A program made the position numbers and the translations under genes. Below the pieces are notes generated by a model that made no database searches, was not told the origin of the DNA, and saw only the letters and a list, made by a program, of their open reading frames with translations. This document shows positions 25,390 through 33,941 of a stretch of 64,000 nt of DNA, one piece after another (position 1 is the first letter of the stretch; every line of letters begins with the position of its first letter). The DNA is from Aquimonas sp044377145. GTDB lineage: Bacteria > Pseudomonadota > Gammaproteobacteria > Xanthomonadales > Xanthomonadaceae. The stretch is taken from contig NZ_JBILJQ010000008.1 in NCBI RefSeq assembly GCF_044377145.1, positions 1 through 64,000 on the forward strand, written 5' to 3'.

Positions 25390-26747
25390 GGCCGACCTCC
25401 TGCGATCGTCGCGAGGCGCCGCGTGACCGCGCGCTCGTGGGCGATCAGGCCTTCGGCGCGGGCCATTTCGGCGGCATCGGGGCCGGCGGTCGAGAGCCCT
25501 TCGGCGCTGACTTCCTGCACCGTGATCAGCTTGACGAAGCTCGCCACCGAGACGCCGCTGTAGGCGCGCGCGGCGCCATAGGTCGGCAGCACGTGGTTGG
25601 TGCCGCTGCAATAGTCGCCGAGCGCTTCCGGCGCCAACGCACCCAGGAACACCGAGCCCGCGCTGCTCACGCGCGGCAGCCACTGCCGCGGCGTGTCGAC
25701 CTGCAGAATCAGGTGTTCAGGCGCATAGCGATTGCTGATGTCGATCGCCTCGGCGATATCGCGGGTCAGGATCAGGCGCGCATGCACCAGCGCCTTGGCC
25801 AGAATCTCTTGGCGCGGCAATTCAGCAGTCTGCCGTTCCAGCTCAATCGCAACCGCGTCCAGCAGCGCACGTGAGTCCGACAACAGCAGCACCTGCGAGT
25901 CCGGGCCGTGCTCGGCCTGGCTCAGCAGGTCGGCGGCGACAAACTCGGGCGACGCGGCCGCATCGGCGATCACCAGCACTTCCGATGGGCCGGCCGGCAT
26001 GTCGATGGCCGCGCCTTCGGGGTCGGTGGCGACCTGCAGCTTGGCCTCGGTCACGAAGGCATTGCCCGGACCGAAGATCTTGTCGCACTTCGGCACCGAC
26101 TCGCTGCCGTAGGCCATCGCCGCCACCGCCTGCGCGCCGCCGAGCTTGAGTACGCGCGAGATGCCGCACAGACGCGCGGCCACCAGTACGGTCGCATCGA
26201 CCGAACCGTCCGGCTTCGGCGGCGTGCACAGTACGACCTCGGGGCACCCTGCGATTCGCGCCGGCACGCCCAACATGATCGCGGTGGACGGCAGCGGCGC
26301 GCTGCCGGCGGGCACATACAGGCCAACGCGCTCGATCGGCCGCACCACCCGCTCGCAGCGCAGGCCGGGCGCGGTGTCGAGCGAATAGCCGGTGGGGGCA
26401 CCCGCCTGGTGGAACGCGATCAGCCGTGCGATCGCGCGCTCGATCGCGGACTTGAGCGCCGGTGCAACCATTGCTTCGGCCGCGTCGAACTCTGCTTCAC
26501 TCACCGCCAGGCTGTCGAGCTCGCAGCCGTCGAAGCGGCGGGTCAGCGCGCGCAAGGTGCTGTCGCCGTCGGCGCGGACCTGGCGAATGATCCGCTGCAC
26601 GGTTTCCGTCAGCGATGCGCGCGCGCCCTGTGCGGGACGCTGCAGGCTTGCCTGGCGCTCGGCCACATCCAATGCACTCCAGTCCAGCACGCGCAGGTCA
26701 CTCGCGCTGAAGGCCGGACTATTCAAGGTATCGATCTGCGCACTCAT
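25386..26747 (-). CDS. hisD: histidinol dehydrogenase (HisD)
   Basis: HisD, 453 aa, a zinc-dependent NAD enzyme that carries histidinol to histidine in two oxidations. Features include ERVGLYVPAGSAPLPST, KCDKIFGPGNAFV, DMPAGPSEVLVIAD, the zinc-site Gln/His in DLLSQAEHGPDSQ, RYAPEHL, and GDYCSGTNHVLPT. The length is slightly above the usual 430, with extra residues at the N-terminus. It overlaps the hisG stop by 4 bases. Confidence 0.97.
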   Translation of the reverse strand: MSAQIDTLNSPAFSASDLRVLDWSALDVAERQASLQRPAQGARASLTETVQRIIRQVRADGDSTLRALTRRFDGCELDSLAVSEAEFDAAEAMVAPALKSAIERAIARLIAFHQAGAPTGYSLDTAPGLRCERVVRPIERVGLYVPAGSAPLPSTAIMLGVPARIAGCPEVVLCTPPKPDGSVDATVLVAARLCGISRVLKLGGAQAVAAMAYGSESVPKCDKIFGPGNAFVTEAKLQVATDPEGAAIDMPAGPSEVLVIADAAASPEFVAADLLSQAEHGPDSQVLLLSDSRALLDAVAIELERQTAELPRQEILAKALVHARLILTRDIAEAIDISNRYAPEHLILQVDTPRQWLPRVSSAGSVFLGALAPEALGDYCSGTNHVLPTYGAARAYSGVSVASFVKLITVQEVSAEGLSTAGPDAAEMARAEGLIAHERAVTRRLATIAGGRP

Positions 26748-27643
26748 GTCAGCATCTGCTCCACCGGTAGCACCAGCAGGCGCCGCGCTCCGGCTTTCTT
26801 GAGGTCTTCGAGCTGCTGCCAGGACAGGCTGCCCTGACAGATCGCCTGCACCGCCACACCGCTGGGCTGCCCATCCAGACTCATCAGCGAGGGCCGCTCG
26901 CTGGTGGGCAGCAGGCGCAGCACGTCTTCGAGATGGTGTCGCTCGGTTTCCAGCATCAGCAGGCGGGCATCTCGCACCTGCAGCACGCCATCCAGACGAC
27001 GCAGCAGCTGGGTGGCGATGTCGCCGCGCTCATCCATCAGCGGTTCGGCCGGGCCGGCGAGCACCGCCTCGCTCTCGTGGATCACCACCACTTCGCGCAG
27101 CTGGTTGGCGGCCAAGGTGCCGCCGGTCGACACCAGATCACAGATGGCCTCGGCCTTGCCCAATCGCGGCGCGATCTCGACCGAGCCCGAAAGCATCACC
27201 ACCTCCGCGCGCACGTTGTGGCGACGCAGCCAGTCGTCGAGCAGGGCCGGATACGAGGTCGCGATGCGCAGCCCGGACAGGCTGGCCGGACCGTCCCAAG
27301 CCATGTCCAGCGGCAGCGCGATCGACAGTCGGCAGCGGCCAAAGCCCAGCGCACGGACTTCCTTGAAGGCGGGCAGCAGGCCGCGTGCAGCGCGATCGAG
27401 CGCCTGCTCATCCAGCACATTGCGACCGACGATGCCGTAGTCGCATGTGCCTTCGGCGATCAGGCCGGGGATGTCGTCATCGCGCACCAGCAGCAGGTCG
27501 ACCGGCTGCGATTCGCCGAAGCAGAACAGACGGTCGCGGCTCTCGCGAAAGGACAGGCCCGAGCGCGCCATCAACTCGCGCGCGGGGTCGGACAGGCGGC
27601 CATTTTTCTGCGCGGCAATGCGCAGACGATCTCGGTTCTTCAC
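26744..27643 (-). CDS. hisG: ATP phosphoribosyltransferase, long form (HisG)
   Basis: HisG, 299 aa, the committed and feedback-regulated first step. RLRIAAQKNGRLSD opens the catalytic domain, and IALPLDMAWD with ICDLVSTGGTLAANQLRE is the PRPP-binding region. The C-terminal 75 residues (to LLVLPVEQML) form the ACT-like domain of the long HisG type, which responds to histidine without HisZ. The start codon is GTG. It is the first enzyme gene of the operon, 48 bases after yerC. Confidence 0.96.
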   Translation of the reverse strand: MKNRDRLRIAAQKNGRLSDPARELMARSGLSFRESRDRLFCFGESQPVDLLLVRDDDIPGLIAEGTCDYGIVGRNVLDEQALDRAARGLLPAFKEVRALGFGRCRLSIALPLDMAWDGPASLSGLRIATSYPALLDDWLRRHNVRAEVVMLSGSVEIAPRLGKAEAICDLVSTGGTLAANQLREVVVIHESEAVLAGPAEPLMDERGDIATQLLRRLDGVLQVRDARLLMLETERHHLEDVLRLLPTSERPSLMSLDGQPSGVAVQAICQGSLSWQQLEDLKKAGARRLLVLPVEQMLT

Positions 27644-27691
27644 GGTGTATCTCGGCGGGGGAAGGAGAGGTGCAACGGTGCAGCAATGAAC

Positions 27692-28051
27692 TCAGCGTTT
27701 GCCGGAGGCGATGCCGGCGGGATCATGCAGCTTCAGCTGTCGTGCCGCCGTGCGGTAGCCGCCAGCGCCCTGCAGCAGGCACCGCGCGACCCGGCCAACG
27801 GTGGTGACGCTGACCCCGGTGAGGTCGTGGATATCGCGATAGGTGCGGCCCGCAAGCAGCAGCGGGATCACCCGCCAGCGATCGGACAGGGCCTCCAGCT
27901 CGGCGGGCGTGCACAGGTCTTCAAGAAAGGCGGCGACATCGGCAGGATCACGCAGCTTTGCCAACGCCTCGGCGAGCCCCTGCGCGGGGCTGTACGCGGT
28001 TGACTCCGGGCTGGTGACTGCAGGCGCGCGGGTTCCGATTCGTCGCTTCAC
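27692..28051 (-). CDS. TrpR-like regulator of the YerC/YecD family
   Basis: A 119-aa regulator with a TrpR-like helix-turn-helix: EDLCTPAELEALSDRWRVIPLLL, then GRTYRDIHDLTGVSVTTVGRVARCL as the DNA-reading part. A GTG start before KRRIGTRAP is used. It heads the his operon, as it commonly does in Xanthomonads, so it probably controls histidine biosynthesis. The his gene order after it is hisGDCBHAFIE, with overlaps of 1-8 bases throughout, so one transcript is expected. Confidence 0.85.
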   Translation of the reverse strand: MKRRIGTRAPAVTSPESTAYSPAQGLAEALAKLRDPADVAAFLEDLCTPAELEALSDRWRVIPLLLAGRTYRDIHDLTGVSVTTVGRVARCLLQGAGGYRTAARQLKLHDPAGIASGKR

Positions 28052-28252
28052 GGCCGTCTCTTGTAATAGCGTGTTGATACGTTAGCTGGATAAGCGGGCT
28101 TCGGCAAGCCTGCATTTGTGAGGCTGGCCATCACAACTGCCCGAGATGCGCGACGCAGTGCAGTGGCGAATGCCGACTGCCGCGGTGTAACCGGCATCCT
28201 TTAGCATCCGCGCTCCGGCCGTTCGCGGCGCTTTCTACAGACGGGTGCCCTG

Positions 28253-30709
28253 ATGCGTCGTTGGTTGGTTCGCGGTCTGCTTGGACTTGTGCTGCTGCTG
28301 GTGCTGGCGTCAATCGCCGTCTGGATGCTGATGCGTGGCAGCCTGCCGCAGCTGGAGGGCAGTGCCGCCCTGCCCTCGCTTGCCGCATCGGTGGAGATCG
28401 AACGCGATGCGCTGGGTACGGTGACCCTGAACGCCGGCAGCCGGCTCGACGCGGTTCGCGCCTTGGGCTTCGTGCACGCGCAGGAGCGCTATTTCGAAAT
28501 GGACCTGATGCGCAAGCTCGCCGCCGGTGAATTGGCCGAGCTGTTCGGCGCGCGCGCCTTGCCGCGCGATCGCGACAACCGCCGTCATCGCCTGCGCGCA
28601 CGCATGCCCGAGCACCTCGCGGCGCTGCCGGACGAACAGCGCGCCGAACTGGTGGCGTACACCGATGGCGTCAATGCCGGTCTGGCCGCACTCAAGGTTC
28701 GGCCCTGGAGTTATCTGCTGCTCGGCGCGGAGCCCGCACCTTGGCGGGAGGAGGACAGCCTGCTGGTCGGCCTGGCGATGTTTTTCGATCTGCAGGACGA
28801 GTTCAACCAGCGCGAACTCGGCCTGATGCAGCTTCGCGAGCACTTGCCCAACGCGCTGGTCGATCTACTGGCCGCGCCCGGCACCGAACTCGATGCGCCG
28901 TTGTTCGGCGAGCCGTGGCCGGCGCTGACTCCGACCGCACTGCGCGCGGCGCTCTCAGATGTGCAAGCAGCGCCCGCCGCTGAGCCCATCGAGCCGGTAA
29001 ACGCCTCGGGCGATCCCAGCGCCAACTCAACTGTTGATCCGCCTGCAGTGGGCAGCAACAACTTTGCCGTTTCCGGCGCATTGACGGCCGACGGCCGCGC
29101 CCTGGTGGCGGACGACATGCACCTCGGGCTGCGCGCTCCGGGCATCTGGTTTCGCCTGCGCCTGCGCTATCCGGACCCGCAGGCGCCGGCGGGCGTGGTC
29201 GATGCCAGCGGCGCCAGCCTGCCGGGAGCTCCGGTGCTGATCATTGGCAGCACCGGCCATGTCGCTTGGGGCTTCACCAACAGCTACGGCGACTGGCTGG
29301 ACTGGGTGGCGGTCGATTTCGAAGACGCCGCGCGCACGCGCTATCGCACGCCTGAGGGCAGCGAGCCGGTGCAGGTGATCGAAGAAACTCTCAAGGTGCA
29401 TGGCGGCGCCAGCGAAACCCTGACGGTGCGAGAAACCCGCTGGGGGCCGCTGCTGGAAAAGACGTCGGCCGGGCAAGAACTGGCGCTGATGTGGACGGCG
29501 CATCGCCCGGGCGCGATCGATCTTGGCATCAGTCGCCTGCTGCGCGCCGGCGATCTCGATCAAGCCATCGAGATCGCCCACAGCAGCGGCATGCCGACCC
29601 AGAATCTCGTTGTGGGTGACCGCCACGGGCGAATCGGCTGGACCCTGATGGGCCGGATCCCGAAGCGCATCGGAGACTGCGATCCAATGACCTATGTGCG
29701 GCCGTTGCAAGGCTGCGATTGGGACCACGCTTGGCTAACCGCAGGGGCCGTACCGCAGCTGCTCGACCCGGCCAGCGGCCGACTGTGGACAGCCAACTCG
29801 CGCATCGTGGATGCCGCCGGGCTGGCCATCGTCGGCGATGGCGGCTACGACCTCGGAGCACGCCAGCGACAGATTCGCGATGCCCTGCTCGGCCGCGAGC
29901 GCTTCGATGAAGCGACCCTGTTGTCGCTTCAGCTCGATGATCGTGCACTGCTGATGGACCGCTGGTGGTCGCGTCTGCGCACGGTGCTGGAAGCGCATCC
30001 GTCTGACCCCGCTTTGAGCGCCCTCGAACAGGCCACCCGAGTGCGGCCGGAGCGCGCCTCCATCGACTCGGTCAGCTACCGCGCCGCACGCGGCTTTCGC
30101 GTGCAGCTGATCGACAGCCTGCAGGCTCGGCTGCTGGCACCTGTCATCGCCGCCCGGGGCAAAGACTGGGCACCACCGCGGCCGCTGCAAATGGAGGCAC
30201 TGGCTGTCGCGATGCTGGACACACCAGAGGTGATGCTCGCCGACGGCAGCCCGCTGGATTCGGCCGAGCTGCAGCGAGCAGCGGCACAGGTGCTGGCCCG
30301 CGAACTGATCGCGCTCGGAAGTGATCTTTCGCAACGGAGTTGGGGCGAGCGCAATACCAGCACGATCTGCCATCCATTGGGCGCTGGCCTGCCTTGGCCG
30401 CTGCGGCAGTGGCTGTGCATGCCGGCCCAGCCCCTGCCTGGCGACAGTCATCTGCCGCGGGTGCAAGGACCCGGCATGGGCGCCAGCCAGCGGATGGTGG
30501 TGGCACCCGGCCACGAGGCCGAGGGGATGTTCCATATGCCGGGCGGACAAAGTGGTCACCCGCTGTCGCCCTTCTGGGGTGCTGGGCACGAAGCGTGGGC
30601 AGAAGGCGAAAACACCCCGTTTCTTCCCGGCCCGATGCGGTTTCGGCTTGAACTCCGAGCGCCAGATACTGCGGTGCCGGCAGCGCTCAGCCGCGCTACC
30701 CACGACTGA
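28253..30709 (+). CDS. penicillin acylase (Ntn hydrolase) family protein
   Basis: A membrane-anchored or periplasmic enzyme of 818 aa. Residues 5-27 are a hydrophobic signal anchor. The alpha chain runs to about 267; auto-cleavage before Ser268 in VGSNNFAVSG would release the nucleophile Ser of the beta chain. Later family marks are LGLRAPGIWF, STGHVAWGFTNSYGDWLD and the C-terminal GGQSGHPLSPFW. Relatives hydrolyse penicillins, cephalosporins or acyl-homoserine lactones; the substrate here cannot be read from sequence. The gene stands alone. Confidence 0.88.
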   Translation: MRRWLVRGLLGLVLLLVLASIAVWMLMRGSLPQLEGSAALPSLAASVEIERDALGTVTLNAGSRLDAVRALGFVHAQERYFEMDLMRKLAAGELAELFGARALPRDRDNRRHRLRARMPEHLAALPDEQRAELVAYTDGVNAGLAALKVRPWSYLLLGAEPAPWREEDSLLVGLAMFFDLQDEFNQRELGLMQLREHLPNALVDLLAAPGTELDAPLFGEPWPALTPTALRAALSDVQAAPAAEPIEPVNASGDPSANSTVDPPAVGSNNFAVSGALTADGRALVADDMHLGLRAPGIWFRLRLRYPDPQAPAGVVDASGASLPGAPVLIIGSTGHVAWGFTNSYGDWLDWVAVDFEDAARTRYRTPEGSEPVQVIEETLKVHGGASETLTVRETRWGPLLEKTSAGQELALMWTAHRPGAIDLGISRLLRAGDLDQAIEIAHSSGMPTQNLVVGDRHGRIGWTLMGRIPKRIGDCDPMTYVRPLQGCDWDHAWLTAGAVPQLLDPASGRLWTANSRIVDAAGLAIVGDGGYDLGARQRQIRDALLGRERFDEATLLSLQLDDRALLMDRWWSRLRTVLEAHPSDPALSALEQATRVRPERASIDSVSYRAARGFRVQLIDSLQARLLAPVIAARGKDWAPPRPLQMEALAVAMLDTPEVMLADGSPLDSAELQRAAAQVLARELIALGSDLSQRSWGERNTSTICHPLGAGLPWPLRQWLCMPAQPLPGDSHLPRVQGPGMGASQRMVVAPGHEAEGMFHMPGGQSGHPLSPFWGAGHEAWAEGENTPFLPGPMRFRLELRAPDTAVPAALSRATHD

Positions 30710-30848
30710 AAGATGGTCAACTCAGGACGGTTTCTGACATCATCGGCCGGTTGTCGGTCAAAATGTGACGCGGTTTGTCGGAATTGCCCCCACAGATCGC
30801 TGATAATGCCCCCGCCCCAGCCGAACCGCTTTACGGAGTCCAGTGAAA

Positions 30849-31283
30849 ATGCGAACCCTCATCCGAGTTCTTTCAAGCCTGCGCTACCTCACCCTGCGCA
30901 GGCAGCTGCGAGAAATGCGGAAGATCGTCGATGGACTGTCGCCGAGCACCCGATCGGCCGTCGCCACCCTGACCATGGGTGAGATCCAGAACGCGGCGCG
31001 TGCGCCGGTCCCGCATCTATACGGCAGCAGCGATGTGCACCGGTACCAGCCTTGGAGCGAGGCGGCCTCGCAGGCGTTCCAGAAATCGCGCTCGAATGTC
31101 GCCCAGCTGAAGTTGCGCGGCATCGCGCTGTGGCTGGCGATCGTCTATCACGAGACGCGCGATATCCCGCACGAAGGCCTGAGCGGCGTGCATCGAGAGA
31201 TCCTCGGCCTGCTGGGCATGCTCAAGGGCACCTATGGTGCGACCGGACGCCCCGGCGCCCCGGATTGGGAACGGACTGCCTGA
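30849..31283 (+). CDS. conserved-looking protein of unknown function
   Basis: A 144-aa protein, basic at the N-terminus (RTLIRVLSSLRYLTLRRQLREMRK), without signal peptide or clear membrane helix and with a weakly hydrophobic segment LKLRGIALWLAIVY. The ATG is preceded by CGGAG at about 10 bases; an in-frame GTG lies two codons upstream with shorter spacing, so the start is not certain. No family was recognised. It sits alone between the acylase gene and the convergent dapE. Confidence 0.65.
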   Translation: MRTLIRVLSSLRYLTLRRQLREMRKIVDGLSPSTRSAVATLTMGEIQNAARAPVPHLYGSSDVHRYQPWSEAASQAFQKSRSNVAQLKLRGIALWLAIVYHETRDIPHEGLSGVHREILGLLGMLKGTYGATGRPGAPDWERTA

Positions 31284-31388
31284 TCGCAACAGCCTGCGGT
31301 GCTTCAGAATTCTGAGCGGACGAGCGTTCCCTTGAAATCGCGCTTGGATTTCGCCAAGCGCGCTGAATTTGCCAGTGCTTGCCGCCAG

Positions 31389-32549
31389 TCAGAGAGTTCG
31401 GCTCGCGGCCGCCTCAGACAGACACCGACGCGCGATGCCCGCGTACAGACCGGGCAATCTGACAAGGTCGCGCAGACTCACCACTTCATCGATCTTGTGG
31501 ATGCTGGCGTTCAAGGGCCCCAGCTCCACCACCTGCGCGCCCAAGGGCGCGATGAAACGTCCATCGGAAGTGCCACCGCCGGTGTTTTCGTCCGGTGCGA
31601 TGCCCAGGGTCTCGGCAAGCTCAGCACGTACGGCACGCCGCAGCGTCCCCTCGGCGGAGTGGAAGGGCTCGCCCGACCGATGCCAATGGAACCCCGCCTG
31701 CACACCCTGCCGAGCGAACGTGGCTTCGATATCGGCGATCAGCGCATCAGCGCTCCACCGCGGCGAGTAGCGCAGATTGAACTGCACCCGCGCCTGGCCC
31801 GGAATCACATTGCTGGCGCCGGTGCCGGCGTTGAAGTTCGCGGTCTGGAAACTGGTGGCGGGGAAGTCCGGCCAGGGTTCGCCATCCCAGTCGCGCGCGC
31901 ACAGCTCCATCAACACGGGCAGCACGCGGTGGATCGGGTTCAGAGCCTTATCCGGGTAGGCCACATGGCCTTGGACGCCGTACACATCGACGGTCGCCGT
32001 CAATGAACCGCGACGGCCGATACGGACCACGTCACCGAGCACTTGCGCCGACGAGGGCTCACCGACCAGGCACCAGTCGATGCGTTCGCCGCGCGTGCGG
32101 AACAGCTCGGCGACCTTGCGCACGCCATCAATCGCGTCGCCCTCTTCATCCGAGGTCAGCAGCAGGCCGACACGCCCGTGCCACGCAGTGCGGTTCGCAG
32201 CCAGCTGCTCCAAGGCGACCACCATCGCCGCCACGCTGCCCTTCATGTCGGCGGCACCGCGTCCGCGCAACACATCGCCGTCGACCGTCGGTTCAAACGG
32301 CGGGCTGGTCCACGAATCGGCCGGCCCGCTCGGAACCACATCGGTATGGCCGAGAAAAGCGAAGGTCGGGCCCGGCTCACCCAAGGTCGCCCAAAGATTG
32401 TCCACCGCGCCGAATCGCAAACGCTCGACGCTGAAGCCCGCCGTCAGCAGACGAGCGGTGATCACGTCCTGACAGCCGAGATCTTCCGGCGTTACCGAGG
32501 CGCGCCGGATGAGGTCACAGGTGAGCTCGACAACGTCGGATTCAGACAT
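31389..32549 (-). CDS. dapE: succinyl-diaminopimelate desuccinylase (DapE)
   Basis: DapE, 386 aa, an M20-family dinuclear zinc hydrolase that releases succinate from N-succinyl-LL-DAP on the lysine and peptidoglycan pathway. Metal ligands are visible in AFLGHTDVVPSG (His/Asp), GRGAADMKGS (bridging Asp) and LLTSDEEGDAIDG (catalytic Glu and ligand). Specificity motifs GTSDGRF and GPLNASIHKIDE follow. The start is 3 bases from the end of the arsC-like gene. This order dapD-spx-dapE is common in the group. Confidence 0.95.
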   Translation of the reverse strand: MSESDVVELTCDLIRRASVTPEDLGCQDVITARLLTAGFSVERLRFGAVDNLWATLGEPGPTFAFLGHTDVVPSGPADSWTSPPFEPTVDGDVLRGRGAADMKGSVAAMVVALEQLAANRTAWHGRVGLLLTSDEEGDAIDGVRKVAELFRTRGERIDWCLVGEPSSAQVLGDVVRIGRRGSLTATVDVYGVQGHVAYPDKALNPIHRVLPVLMELCARDWDGEPWPDFPATSFQTANFNAGTGASNVIPGQARVQFNLRYSPRWSADALIADIEATFARQGVQAGFHWHRSGEPFHSAEGTLRRAVRAELAETLGIAPDENTGGGTSDGRFIAPLGAQVVELGPLNASIHKIDEVVSLRDLVRLPGLYAGIARRCLSEAAASRTL

Positions 32550-32552
32550 CGC

Positions 32553-32903
32553 TCAGGCGCCGAACATCTGGCCGAACTGCTTCTCGCTGAATCCGACCGA
32601 GGCGACACCGGCGCGCAGCACCAGCGGGCGTTTCACCAGCGCCGGGAACTCCTTGATCAAGGCCAGCCACTCGGCATCGCCGGACGGCTGCTTGCGCTCG
32701 GCCGGCAGGTCACGCCAGGTGTAGCTGGCCCGATTCACCAGCTTTTCCCAGGTCAGCGTCTTGGCCGCGGACTTCAGCAGCTTGGGATCGATCGGATGCT
32801 CGCGGTAGTCGATGAAGGCATGCTCGACGCCATGAGCATCCAGCCAGGCGCGGGCCTTGTCGCAGGTGCTGCACTTGGCGAGGCCGTAGAGGGTGATTGC
32901 CAT
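32553..32903 (-). CDS. ArsC/Spx-family thioredoxin-fold protein
   Basis: A 116-aa protein related to YffB and Spx. It has CSTCDKARAWLDAHGVEH near residue 11, the thiol pair of the ArsC fold, then FIDYREHPID and PLVLRAGVASVGFSEKQF with the cis-proline region. YffB-type members are glutathione-dependent thiol reductases rather than arsenate reductases. It lies between dapD and dapE in the same direction, so its role is probably tied to the dap pathway or simply shares its transcript. Confidence 0.88.
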   Translation of the reverse strand: MAITLYGLAKCSTCDKARAWLDAHGVEHAFIDYREHPIDPKLLKSAAKTLTWEKLVNRASYTWRDLPAERKQPSGDAEWLALIKEFPALVKRPLVLRAGVASVGFSEKQFGQMFGA

Positions 32904-33074
32904 GGATGAGGGCCGTGTTCAAGGGATGGGGATGTGGATTTCAGCATCAAGTGTGTCGCCGGATTGCGATCTTGTGCCTTCGATGGCGGCTGATTGCGTT
33001 AAGGCCTGGAACATTCGGAGGCGTGGCGACCTTCGGCCATCCCGAATCCCGATTCCCCCGCCACCGGCGCCCAG

Positions 33075-33941
33075 CTACTCGCCCGACCGCAACAGCTCAT
33101 TGATGCTGGTTTTCGCCCGCGTGCGATCATCCACCTGCTTGACGATCACCGCGGCGTACAGCGAATGGCTGCCGTCCTTGGCTGGCAACGAGCCGGACAC
33201 CACCACGCTGCCGGCGGGCACGCGGCCGTAGCTGATCTCGCCGCTGGCGCGGTTGTAGATGCGGGTGCTCTGGCCGATGAACACGCCCATGCCGATCACC
33301 GAACCACGCTCGACAATCACCCCTTCGACGACTTCCGAGCGCGCGCCGATAAAGCAGCCGTCCTCGATGATCGTAGGCGCCGCCTGCAGCGGCTCCAGCA
33401 CGCCGCCGATGCCAGCACCACCGCTGATATGCACGCCGCGGCCGATCTGGGCGCAGCTGCCAACGGTGGCCCAGGTGTCGATCATGCAGCTCTCGCCGAT
33501 GTAGGCGCCGATGTTGACGAAGCTCGGCATCAGCACCACATCGCGTCCGACGAAGGCGCCGCGGCGCACCACCGCACCGGGCACCACTCGGACGGACTGC
33601 TCTGCGGCCCAGTTGTCGCCGGTTTCGATCGCCCGCAACGGCACCTTGTCCCAGGCCTGCAGCAGGCTACCGGCGGGGTCGTGGGCGGGCTCGGGCATCA
33701 GACGGTTGCCATTGCAGCGGAAGTACAGCAGCACCGCCTTCTTCAGCCATTGATTGACCTGCCAACCGCCCTGCCCGTCAGGCTCGGCGACGCGCGCCTG
33801 GCCGGCTTCCAACGCGGCGATGACGCGCTCGACTGCGGGGCGGGTGGAGCCGTCGATTTCATCTGCGGTGAGGTCGGTGCGTCGTTCGAAGGCGTCTTCA
33901 ATGACGGCTTGCAGCTCAAGCGCTAGCTCGTTGCTGGGCAT
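33075..33941 (-). CDS. dapD: 2,3,4,5-tetrahydropyridine-2,6-dicarboxylate N-succinyltransferase (DapD)
   Basis: DapD, 288 aa, succinylates tetrahydrodipicolinate. The central and C-terminal hexapeptide-repeat beta helix is clear (RRGAFVGRDVVLMPSFVNIG, ATVGSCAQIGRGVHISGGAGIGG, and VVEGVIVERGSVIG). The N-terminal third is helical. It begins within the 3' end of glnD (26-base overlap) and precedes the arsC-like gene by 171 bases. Confidence 0.95.
   Translation of the reverse strand: MPSNELALELQAVIEDAFERRTDLTADEIDGSTRPAVERVIAALEAGQARVAEPDGQGGWQVNQWLKKAVLLYFRCNGNRLMPEPAHDPAGSLLQAWDKVPLRAIETGDNWAAEQSVRVVPGAVVRRGAFVGRDVVLMPSFVNIGAYIGESCMIDTWATVGSCAQIGRGVHISGGAGIGGVLEPLQAAPTIIEDGCFIGARSEVVEGVIVERGSVIGMGVFIGQSTRIYNRASGEISYGRVPAGSVVVSGSLPAKDGSHSLYAAVIVKQVDDRTRAKTSINELLRSGE

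Noticed and set aside
27644..28140. His leader-peptide attenuator
   Set aside because: No His-rich short frame with a terminator lies upstream of hisG or yerC; control by the YerC-like protein is more likely.
28052..28140. Promoter TTGCCG-N17-TAACGT for the his operon
   Set aside because: The -10 matches only 3 of 6 positions, so it is not reported as a feature.
32904..33074. Small gene between dapD and the arsC-like gene
   Set aside because: No frame has a start with a ribosome binding site, and composition is not coding-like; only short GAATCCC-type repeats occur here.
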